64,000 nt of DNA from RHKX01 sp963823565 (GTDB lineage: Bacteria; Actinomycetota; Thermoleophilia; Solirubrobacterales; 70-9): assembly GCA_963823565.1 (NCBI GenBank), contig CAWGLR010000001.1, positions 186,001 through 250,000 of the forward strand. The letters are read 5' to 3'. The position numbers and the translations under genes were made by a program. The notes under the pieces are model-generated. The model worked only from the letters and a program-made list of their open reading frames with translations, did no database searches and was not told where the DNA came from. Shown piece by piece: positions 25,270 through 31,730 of this stretch; within the stretch, counting starts at the first letter, position 1; the number at the start of each line of letters is the position of its first letter.

Positions 25270-25883
25270 CCGCCGTGCCGGGCCGGATCGGTCCCGAGCC
25301 CCGTCAACCCGGCGGAATCCGCGATCTGGCGCTTCATCTGCACGCGCGCCTCGGCCGCGGCACGTGGGTCGATCTCGGACAGGGGCTTGAGAACCGGTTC
25401 GTCGTCAGGCCCGCATGCGTAATAGAGCGGCTCGCTGTAGCTCACCTCGCCGACGGTGCCTGCCGCCGTGACGGCGTCCACCGTCTCGAACTCTCCCGTG
25501 TACTGGTTGAAGACGGCCTTCTTGCCGTCGGGGAGACCCTGTTGCGCGCGCCTCACCTCCGTCGGGTTGGGCTCGGGCGCCGGCTCGGCGAGGGGAACCC
25601 GGAGCGGCTCCCCGTCGGGGCAGACGACCGGCTCGCCGTCGTACCCCACGACCTCGTTGTTCTCGAACCACGTATCTCCATCGGCGTCCCGATGCTCGAC
25701 GACCTCCCGCCCGTCGGCTTGGGACCGGTAGACGTCCACGCTGCCGTCCGGGAGCCGATCGATCCGGACGACCTCGCCAGAAGCCAGAGGATCATCGTCC
25801 GCCGCCAGAACCACGGACGCCAACCAGAAGCTGGCACCCGCGAGCGCCAGCATCGTCAACCAAGCTGCAATACGGCCGCGCAT
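25266..25883 (-). CDS. secreted protein of unknown function
   Basis: 205 residues from ATG 25883 (GTG 25889 and 25886 are in frame). A signal peptide (about 1-28, AWLTMLALAGASFWLASVVL) precedes an acidic domain rich in short DG turns (PDGSVDVYRSQADGREVVEH, GDTWFENNEVVGYDGEP) and two cysteines. No family recognised. It begins directly after the stop of the 25890 gene, so the two are translated together. Its last bases overlap the DUF4383 stop by 4 bp. Confidence 0.75.
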   Translation of the reverse strand: MRGRIAAWLTMLALAGASFWLASVVLAADDDPLASGEVVRIDRLPDGSVDVYRSQADGREVVEHRDADGDTWFENNEVVGYDGEPVVCPDGEPLRVPLAEPAPEPNPTEVRRAQQGLPDGKKAVFNQYTGEFETVDAVTAAGTVGEVSYSEPLYYACGPDDEPVLKPLSEIDPRAAAEARVQMKRQIADSAGLTGLGTDPARHGG

Positions 25884-25889
25884 CACCAC

Positions 25890-26360
25890 TCACCACATGT
25901 GAGGCGGGGAGTTCACGGCCCCGTCCTTCCAATCGCCGTTGTTGAACAGCCCCTGCGACCCGTGAGCCTTGTACCGCCCGTGACCGCATGGGCCGACTGG
26001 CCCGCCCCACGTCTCAACGGTCGCAGTCGCATACGTCTCCGAGGAGTTGTATTGCCAAGCGGCATTCGTGCACTGGTTGTAGGAGCCGTCTCCGGCCTGC
26101 TTGAGCGCCTTCACCCCGGTGCGGAGCTTTCCGGGGTCCTTGACCTTGAACCCCCCACACCCCTCGGTGTAGGACCACACGGTTGACGCGAGCTTGTTCT
26201 GCTCACCGTTGATCGCACCGCGCCCGTACATGCACCAGCCGTTCCCGCTGCCCTCGAACGAGGTCGTACCTTCATCGTGAGCCAGCGCCACTGCAGCCAG
26301 CACCCCGAACAGCACGGGCACCAGGACCGCGACCGCCCGTTTCCCCCCTGTAGCAAACAT
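25890..26360 (-). CDS. secreted cysteine-containing protein of unknown function
   Basis: 156 residues from ATG 26360. A signal peptide (RAVAVLVPVLFGVLAAVALA) precedes a Gly/Asn/Trp-rich domain with five cysteines (WCMYGRG, EGCGGF, YNQCTNAAW, VGPCGHG). The longer frame from 26441 would bury the signal, so I chose 26360. It is followed without a gap by the 25883 gene; the pair probably acts together outside the cell. Codon use is a little less GC-extreme than the flanks. No family recognised. Confidence 0.7.
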   Translation of the reverse strand: MFATGGKRAVAVLVPVLFGVLAAVALAHDEGTTSFEGSGNGWCMYGRGAINGEQNKLASTVWSYTEGCGGFKVKDPGKLRTGVKALKQAGDGSYNQCTNAAWQYNSSETYATATVETWGGPVGPCGHGRYKAHGSQGLFNNGDWKDGAVNSPPHMW

Positions 26361-26463
26361 CACAAGGAAGGTAGCCGGGATCACCGCGAGTGGCAACTGA
26401 GAGGGCGAGCTGCTCCCCGACCCGGCCGGGCCCGTCGCCATCGCGGAAGAGGCCAGGCAGAAA

Positions 26464-26493
26464 GTGCCCGAGCCCGGGGAAGGGCTCGGGCAC
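26464..26493 (-). terminator. intrinsic terminator of the propeller gene
   Basis: Perfect 12-bp stem (26464-26475 with 26482-26493) and a 6-nt loop. On the minus strand it is followed by TTTCT, and it starts 11 bp after the stop at 26505. Confidence 0.75.
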
Positions 26494-26504
26494 GCAGTCT
26501 GGCT

Positions 26505-27683
26505 CTACCTCCGCTTCCGCTTCCGCTTCTTCTTGAGCTTGACCTTCTTGGTCTGACTCGCGGCCTCGCCGCCGGTCGGGGTGAAGGTGACCGTGGCCTT
26601 GGTCTTCAGCTTCCCCTTCTTCTTCAGCGCCTTCTTGCCCTTCTTGGCCGCCTTGACGATGAGGCTGAGGGTCCCGGCACCGGTGGCCGCGACGCTCTGC
26701 GGCTTCAGCTTCTTGCCGGCGAGGGCGAGCTGACCCGCTCCCGGGACGGTGACGGCAAGCTTCGCGGTCCCCTTCTTCTTGTTGCGCTTGAGCTTGCCGA
26801 GCGTGAACTCGTTCGAGACCGGCGGCTTCGGGAATCCGGTCACCGAGTCGACCGCCACGCCGCAGGGCTCGCCGGCGCCGGAGATGAACGAGTCGTTGAC
26901 GCCGGTGCCGTTCAGGTTCGCGCGGCCGATCGTGTTGCCGTCACCGTGGGACCAGTAGATGCTGGTCCCGTCGATCGCGCCGCCGCAGGCGTAGCCGGAG
27001 AGGCCGCCGATGAACTCCTGGTCGGGGTTGGAGCCGTCGATGTCGACGCGCCCGATCGCGTTGTTGCCACCGCCCCAGAACAGGTGCGTCGCGTTGACCG
27101 CGACTCCGCAGGGGTTGCCGATCGGGATGTTCACCCAGTTCGACTCGACGCCGGTGCCGTTGAGGTTCGCCCGGCCGATCCCCGACGCCGGGTCGGTGCC
27201 CGGCGAATGGGCCCAGTAGATGTGGCCGGAGTCGGCGGTGACGCCGCAGACCGGATTGAGCGGGTCGATGAACTCGTTGTCGACGCCGGTCCCGTTCTTG
27301 TTGGCGCGGCCGATGAAGTCGTTGCCGCTGTCGCCGCTCGTCCAGTAGAGGTGCTGGGCGTCGAGCCCGATCCCGCAGGGGAACCCGGGGATCCCGGTGA
27401 TGAAGGTCTGGCTCACCTGGGTGCCGTCGACCTTCGCGCGCCCCATCGTCCCGTCATCGGAGTTCATCCAGTAGATGAACTGGCCGTCGGAGGCGATCCC
27501 GCACGGATGCTTGGCGCCGGTGACGAAGCTCTGGTTGACGTTCGTCCCGTTCGTCTCGGAGCGGCCGATCGTCGTGCCGCCGAGGTTCGTCCAGTACAGC
27601 GCCGCCTCCGCCGCCGCCGCGCCCGCGAGCAGCAACGCCCACGTCGCCGACACGAGCAGAACGACCTTCAGTCGCGATCCCAT
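26505..27683 (-). CDS. secreted beta-propeller repeat protein with Lys-rich tail
   Basis: 392 residues from ATG 27683. A signal peptide (about 1-26) precedes six repeats of about 43 residues. Each carries a Y/FW strand, an IGRAxxNGTxV strand and a PCG-containing loop (YWTNLGGTTIGRS, PCGIASDGQFIYW, PCGIGLDAQHLYW and so on), like YWTD/NHL-type propellers. The last 110 residues are Lys/Arg-rich (KKKRKRKRR end), possibly binding anionic wall polymers. Likely a surface or secreted binding protein; ligand unknown. A clear terminator follows. AAAGGG ribosome site precedes the ATG. Confidence 0.85.
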   Translation of the reverse strand: MGSRLKVVLLVSATWALLLAGAAAAEAALYWTNLGGTTIGRSETNGTNVNQSFVTGAKHPCGIASDGQFIYWMNSDDGTMGRAKVDGTQVSQTFITGIPGFPCGIGLDAQHLYWTSGDSGNDFIGRANKNGTGVDNEFIDPLNPVCGVTADSGHIYWAHSPGTDPASGIGRANLNGTGVESNWVNIPIGNPCGVAVNATHLFWGGGNNAIGRVDIDGSNPDQEFIGGLSGYACGGAIDGTSIYWSHGDGNTIGRANLNGTGVNDSFISGAGEPCGVAVDSVTGFPKPPVSNEFTLGKLKRNKKKGTAKLAVTVPGAGQLALAGKKLKPQSVAATGAGTLSLIVKAAKKGKKALKKKGKLKTKATVTFTPTGGEAASQTKKVKLKKKRKRKRR

Positions 27684-27728
27684 TACGCACCCTTTCCCCG
27701 TTGTTCGGTGGACGCGGGGAACATCCGC

Positions 27729-27749
27729 GACGCCCGTCCAACGGGCGTC
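27729..27749. terminator. 9-bp stem hairpin in the intergenic gap
   Basis: GACGCCCGT (27729-27737) pairs with ACGGGCGTC (27741-27749) around CCA. It lies between the propeller gene start and the end of the sigma operon. No T-tract. Confidence 0.4.
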
Positions 27750-27771
27750 CAACGACGACGGTCGGGCGCGT

Positions 27772-27792
27772 TTCCCGCGCTATGCGCGGGAA
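27772..27792 (-). terminator. 9-bp stem hairpin after the ECF operon
   Basis: TTCCCGCGC (27772-27780) pairs with GCGCGGGAA (27784-27792) around TAT, 40 bp after the stop at 27833 of the minus-strand operon. Confidence 0.45.
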
Positions 27793-27832
27793 CCCGCCCC
27801 AGCAGGGCAAGCCCCGACCGGGCGCGCGAGCC

Positions 27833-28162
27833 CTAGAGCCGCTCGCGCAGCTCGCGGCCGATGCCGCGGATGCCCTCGCCGCGGCGGCGGCGGCGGACCT
27901 CGATGAGGACGAGCGCCGTGCCGGCGGCCCCTCCCACCGCGGCGGCGGCGATCGGCCGCAGCCAGTTGCGCGGGTCGCGCAGGGCCTGAAGCTCGGAGTC
28001 GGAGAACTCGTCCGCCCACCAGGAGAGCTCGCTGGCGGCGTGCTCGGTCAGCTTCGCGAGGGTCGACTCGACGCGGGTCGAGAAGCGCTCCGGCGGCTCG
28101 ATCGGCCGCAGCGCGTCGGCGAGCAGGGCCTCGACGTCGATCGCGTCGGGGCGCTCACTCAT
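27833..28162 (-). CDS. small membrane protein paired with the ECF sigma factor
   Basis: 109 residues from ATG 28162. A cytoplasmic helical N-terminus (DVEALLADALRPIEPPERFS) leads to one membrane helix (LRPIAAAAVGGAAGTALVLI, about residues 68-87) and a very basic tail. It overlaps the sigma gene by 8 bp. The position and topology suggest an anti-sigma or sigma-regulating protein, but no zinc motif is present. Inference only. Confidence 0.75.
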   Translation of the reverse strand: MSERPDAIDVEALLADALRPIEPPERFSTRVESTLAKLTEHAASELSWWADEFSDSELQALRDPRNWLRPIAAAAVGGAAGTALVLIEVRRRRRGEGIRGIGRELRERL

Positions 28163-28754
28163 CGCCCTGTCCCCGCTTCTCCATCTCCTCCTGGAGCTGC
28201 TTGATCGAGCGGTGGATGAGCACCTTGGTCGCGCCGTCGGAGCGGCCGAGCGCCCGCGCGATCTCGCGGTTGTCCATGCCGAGCGAGAAGCGCATGATCA
28301 GCACCTCGCGGCGGTCGTCGGAGAGATGGTCGAGGCCGGCGATCACCTGCCGCATCCGCTCCCTGCCCTCGACGACCCGCTCCGTCCCGTGCGGGTGCAC
28401 CGGCGGCTCGATGTTCTCCAGCGCCGCCGTCGGCCGCCGCGAGCGGTCGCGGTGGTAGTTGGCGGCGAGGTTGTGGGCGATGCGGATCAGCCACGGCCGC
28501 AGCGGCCGGCCGTCGGACTCGCGCTGGGCGCGCTCGAAGTGCCGGTAGGCCTGGAGGAAGGTCTGCTCGGTCAGGTCCTCGGCGTCGTGGTGGTTGCCGA
28601 TCCGGTAGTAGCAGTACGAGTAGACGTCGCGCAGGTGCTCCCGGTAGAGCGCCTCGAAGTCGCGGTCCAGCGCCGCCTTGGCGGCCGCGCTCGACGGCTT
28701 GCCGTTGCCCTGCGCCTCCGCCTCGGGGACGTCGGTGCTCTCGCTCTCCTCCAC
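28155..28754 (-). CDS. ECF RNA polymerase sigma factor
   Basis: 199 residues. Region 2 is clear (DFEALYREHLRDVYSYCYY, DAEDLTEQTFLQAYRHF, RPWLIRIAHNLAANYHRD), and region 4 (LSDDRREVLIMRFSLGMDNR, IARALGRSDGATKVLIHRS). The N-terminal 28 residues are acidic and probably disordered. ATG 28754. It is followed, overlapping by 8 bp, by a one-pass membrane protein. Downstream targets are not evident. Confidence 0.93.
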   Translation of the reverse strand: MEESESTDVPEAEAQGNGKPSSAAAKAALDRDFEALYREHLRDVYSYCYYRIGNHHDAEDLTEQTFLQAYRHFERAQRESDGRPLRPWLIRIAHNLAANYHRDRSRRPTAALENIEPPVHPHGTERVVEGRERMRQVIAGLDHLSDDRREVLIMRFSLGMDNREIARALGRSDGATKVLIHRSIKQLQEEMEKRGQGDE

Positions 28755-28793
28755 CCGGCAAGCCTAGCCTCGCGCCGATCGGGGCACCGCGCA

Positions 28794-30551
28794 TCAGGCC
28801 GCGCTCCTCGCCCGCTCGGCGCGGCGCAGGCCGGCGACCCACTCGACCGCGGTCACGTCGCCCTCGATCAGGTCGCGCAGGCCGGTCAGGCCGTCGGCGT
28901 TGACCCCGGCGCCCTCGACCGCGGCGGCGATCAGCGGCACCGAGTCCAGCCCCTCCGACGCCTGGCCGATCCGCTCGGGGATCTGCGCGGCGGGGACGCC
29001 GGAGCCGAGGAGCTCGCCGGCGCGGCGGTTGCGGGATCCGGGAGCGAGCACGGTCGCGGTGAGGTCGCCGACCCCCGCGAGGCCGGTGAAGGTGTCGAGC
29101 TCGGCGCCGCGCATCTCCGCGTAGGCGACGCACTCGCGCCAGATCTCGGCGGCGGCGATGCCGGCCGCGTTGAGGCCATGGGGCTCGGCGGCGGCGGCGG
29201 CGAGCGAGGCGGCGTTCTTGGCGGCGCCGGCCATCTCGACGCCGACGACGTCGGCGGTCCGCTCGCAGATCAGCCCGGCGCGGTCGAAGACATCGCCGAG
29301 CTGGGCACGCAGGTCCTCGTCGCGGGAGGCGAGGACGAGCGCGGCGGTTCCCGATGCGGCCTCCTTGGCGTGGGCGGGGCCGCCGAGGGCGGCGATCGCG
29401 CGGGTGCGGAGGCGCTCGTCGACGTACTCGCAGGGGAGCGTCCCCAGCGGCGGGACGAGGCCCTTGGAGAGCAGGAGGACCGCGGTGCGGGCTCCGATCC
29501 GGTCGCCGAGGGCGCCGACGGCGGCGGGGAGGCTGGCGGAGGGAACCGCCAGGCAGACGAGGTCGAGGCCGCCGACCTCGATGTCGGCGGCGCGCTTGAC
29601 GACGATGTGGTCGGAGAGGTGGACGCCCGGCAGGTAGCCGTTCTCGCGCTTGGCGTTGACCTCCTCGGCCTGCTCGGCGGTGCGGGTGCCGAGCTGGACG
29701 TCGACGCCGCCGCGGGCGAGAAGCACCGCCACCGCCGTCCCCCAGGAGCCGGCGCCGATCACCGCCGCCTTGCGCATCGGCGGCAGGCCGCCGAGCCACT
29801 CCCACTGGAGCTCGACGTTCGGCCAGATCCGCGAGGTGACCGTCGCCGCCAGCGACGGCGAGGGGTTCTCGGTCTGCGGGAAGGTGAGCGCGCGGCCGGC
29901 GCGGAGGGCGACCTTGCGCGGGCGGATCTTCCAGCCGTCGCGGACATGCTCGGAGCCGTGGACGGCGACCGGCAGCACCGACGCGCCGGACTCGAGCGCC
30001 AGGCGCCCGACGCCCCGGTGCGGGACGGCGAGCGAGCCGCGGCGGATCCGCGTCCCCTCGGGGAAGATGCAGAGCGCGCCGCCGCGGGCGAGGATGCGCC
30101 GGGAGGTCTCGACCGTCTCGGTGTCCGCCTCCCCGCGATTGACCGGGTAGGCACCGAGGCGGGAGAGGATCCAGCCCTGCCAGGCCGGCTCGAACAGCTC
30201 GACCTTGGCGACGTAGTGCATCGGCCGCCGCCACGGCAGCGACGCGCCGATCACGAACGGGTCGAGGAAGCTCCGGTGGTTCGCCGCGACGATCAGCCCG
30301 CCCTCGACCTTCGCGTACTCCCGCCCCTGCCGCTCCAGCCGCAGCCAGATCAGGAACGCCGGCTGCAGGATCAACCGGGCGATGAGGTAGAGGACCCAGT
30401 TGACCCCCTTCGTCCGCGTGTACTCGTGGTACTTCGCGATCCGGTCGCCCCCGATCCGCTCCGAGGCACCCGTCTTCGGCGCCTTCCGCGGCGCCTCGTC
30501 GACCCGCTCCAGGGTCGCCTCCGACCCGCCGTTCTCTCCTGACTCGGCCAC
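28794..30551 (-). CDS. bifunctional fusion: PlsC-type acyltransferase and GpsA glycerol-3-phosphate dehydrogenase
   Basis: 585 residues in one frame from GTG 30551. Residues 1-258 are a 1-acyl-glycerol-3-phosphate acyltransferase: NHRSFLDP (His92, Asp97), FPEGTR (163-168), with a membrane-associated N-terminal segment. Residues 259-585 are a full NAD(P)H-dependent glycerol-3-phosphate dehydrogenase: Rossmann GAGSWGTA (266-273), GPAHAKEA, AGAAKNAASLA and the C-terminal FTGLAGVGDL. Only the short PlsC end WEWLGGLPP links them. GpsA makes glycerol-3-phosphate and PlsC acylates its acyl derivative, two steps of one lipid route. An internal ATG (29777) could also give free GpsA. A TACCGT box lies before the divergent nuclease. 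Confidence 0.92.
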   Translation of the reverse strand: MAESGENGGSEATLERVDEAPRKAPKTGASERIGGDRIAKYHEYTRTKGVNWVLYLIARLILQPAFLIWLRLERQGREYAKVEGGLIVAANHRSFLDPFVIGASLPWRRPMHYVAKVELFEPAWQGWILSRLGAYPVNRGEADTETVETSRRILARGGALCIFPEGTRIRRGSLAVPHRGVGRLALESGASVLPVAVHGSEHVRDGWKIRPRKVALRAGRALTFPQTENPSPSLAATVTSRIWPNVELQWEWLGGLPPMRKAAVIGAGSWGTAVAVLLARGGVDVQLGTRTAEQAEEVNAKRENGYLPGVHLSDHIVVKRAADIEVGGLDLVCLAVPSASLPAAVGALGDRIGARTAVLLLSKGLVPPLGTLPCEYVDERLRTRAIAALGGPAHAKEAASGTAALVLASRDEDLRAQLGDVFDRAGLICERTADVVGVEMAGAAKNAASLAAAAAEPHGLNAAGIAAAEIWRECVAYAEMRGAELDTFTGLAGVGDLTATVLAPGSRNRRAGELLGSGVPAAQIPERIGQASEGLDSVPLIAAAVEGAGVNADGLTGLRDLIEGDVTAVEWVAGLRRAERARSAA

Positions 30552-30614
30552 CGCGGAGCGGTACACGGGGTGGGTGGGCGCGTTACAGCGGGGCGCTCCT
30601 GGGCGGGCCCGCGT

Positions 30615-30620
30615 TACCGT
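30615..30620 (+). promoter_or_regulatory. candidate -10 box of the nuclease gene (leaderless)
   Basis: TACCGT, 6 nt before GTG 30627. Confidence 0.4.
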
Positions 30621-30626
30621 GGCGGT

Positions 30627-31130
30627 GTGAGTCGGCGGGCGCTCCTGGTCTTGATGCTTGCGTTGTGCGGCGTCGCCTTCGGCGTGACCCCTGCCCTGGG
30701 CGCCGGCGCGCGGGCCAAGGCGGTGGTCGACCACGTCTCCGACGGAGACACCATCAAGGTCGACCTCGGCGCGCGCGAGGAGTACGTGCGCTTCATCGGG
30801 ATCGACACGCCGGAGACCTACGAGGGGTCTGAGTGCGGCGGGAAGCAGGCGACCGCCTCGATGAAGCGCATGCTCAAGCCCGGCGACCGGGTGACGCTCA
30901 TCCGCGACCGCACCCAGGGCAACCGCGACGACTACGACCGACTCCTTCGTTACGTCGAAGTCGGCGGCCGGGATCTCGGCGAAAAGCAGGTACGCAAGGG
31001 CTGGGCCGACGTCTTCGTCTACGACCGCGAATACCGCCGCCTCGGCGCCTACGAGCGCGCCGAACAACGCGCCCGCAAGGCCGACCGCGGCGTTTGGCGT
31101 CTCTGCGGCGGCTTCCCGAGGCGCGGCTGA
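30627..31130 (+). CDS. secreted thermonuclease (SNase) family nuclease
   Basis: Calcium-dependent nuclease of the staphylococcal type, 167 residues from GTG 30627. A signal peptide (about 1-27) precedes the OB-fold. The catalytic set is visible: Asp41 in DGDTIKV, Arg55 and Asp60/Thr61/Glu63 in RFIGIDTPE, and Arg105 in YDRLLRYV. The GWADVFVYDREYRRLGAYER segment and the WRLCGG end are typical. Longer upstream in-frame residues lie in the promoter and are rejected. Divergent from the PlsC-GpsA gene. Confidence 0.92.
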   Translation: MSRRALLVLMLALCGVAFGVTPALGAGARAKAVVDHVSDGDTIKVDLGAREEYVRFIGIDTPETYEGSECGGKQATASMKRMLKPGDRVTLIRDRTQGNRDDYDRLLRYVEVGGRDLGEKQVRKGWADVFVYDREYRRLGAYERAEQRARKADRGVWRLCGGFPRRG

Positions 31131-31205
31131 GAGCCCGCCCTCGGATTCGAACCGAGACCATCGTTCTTACAAGGACATGTCCATTGCGCGCTTCTGCCCC
31201 AGCTG
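31131..31205 (-). other. tRNA-like 3' half (possible tRNA remnant or att-type site)
   Basis: On the minus strand, a perfect T-arm (CTCGG-TTCGAAT-CCGAG, 31137-31153) is followed by GGCGGGC and T, the shape of a tRNA acceptor 3' strand. A possible anticodon loop CTTGTAA (31167-31173, reading as UGU, Thr) precedes it. The anticodon stem is poor. The 5' acceptor partner GCCCGCC is absent, and the D-arm (AGCTGGGGCAGAAGCGC) is degenerate. It directly follows the nuclease stop. A decayed tRNA gene or the 3' tRNA piece left at an integration site would both fit. Confidence 0.35.
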
Positions 31206-31730
31206 GATATGCCACCACTACCGCGACTACAGCAATGGACAGCAGCGCGACTGTCGCCTTCATCTTCTCCCTATCTCCGTGATGGCCTGGCGTGGACGCT
31301 ATGGAAGCGGGCGGATTCCGCAAGTCATGGAGAGACGGCTGGGTGGGCTCTGCTCCCTACTCGTCCTAAGCGGTACACTTACCGCTCCGCCGGAGACGCT
31401 AGCTCAGCCTCCGTTCGGATCGAAAGCCAAGACGCAGCTCCAACGATGGCCGACAACCAACCTGGCTCGAGCAACGCGGCACCTACGGTCGCTGCGAACC
31501 CGAGAAGAATTGAGAACCCGACCCATAAACCGACCACGTCCAGAAGGATCTCCCACATCGGCAGATCGTATTCGAGCTGGTTCGCATGATTGCCACGCGG
31601 TCCTTGTGCGCCCCGGAAGACGACCGCCCTCCATGCGTCCAGCTGCTTCTCATCCGAGCGCGCTCCTCGTTGAGTCGCGCCGGAAGACCAGTGCCCTCAT
31701 GGAGCCGCCATCTTCCGATCGGCGGCGCGC
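31206..31730. other. gene-poor stretch with lower GC
   Basis: About 525 bases between the tRNA-like piece and the subtilase stop. Apart from the 59-residue frame at 31379-31558, I see no convincing gene. Long frames on either strand are Ser/Arg/Thr-rich and look random. Confidence 0.5.
31379..31558 (-). CDS. possible 59-residue membrane protein
   Basis: ATG 31558 to TAA 31379. A membrane helix (VVGLWVGFSILLGFAATVG, residues 8-26) starts close to the N-terminus, followed by a short amphipathic tail. Codon use includes TTA, ATT and GTA, unlike the neighbours. No ribosome site or homologous family is apparent, so this is a weak call in otherwise non-coding, lower-GC sequence. Confidence 0.3.
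   Translation of the reverse strand: MWEILLDVVGLWVGFSILLGFAATVGAALLEPGWLSAIVGAASWLSIRTEAELASPAER

Noticed and set aside
23670..26186. 838-residue plus-strand frame
   Set aside because: Joins antisense of the sigma pair to out-of-frame DUF4383; the latter's true frame is recovered by dropping one base.
28159..30234. Long minus-strand frame of 691 residues across the PlsC-GpsA and ECF genes
   Set aside because: Arg/Pro-rich out-of-frame shadow of recognisable genes.
31141..31200. Intact tRNA gene
   Set aside because: T-arm and acceptor 3' side fit, but the 5' acceptor partner is missing and the anticodon stem is poor.
31206..31730. Prophage or integrase genes beside the tRNA-like piece
   Set aside because: No integrase or phage-like protein is encoded on either side.
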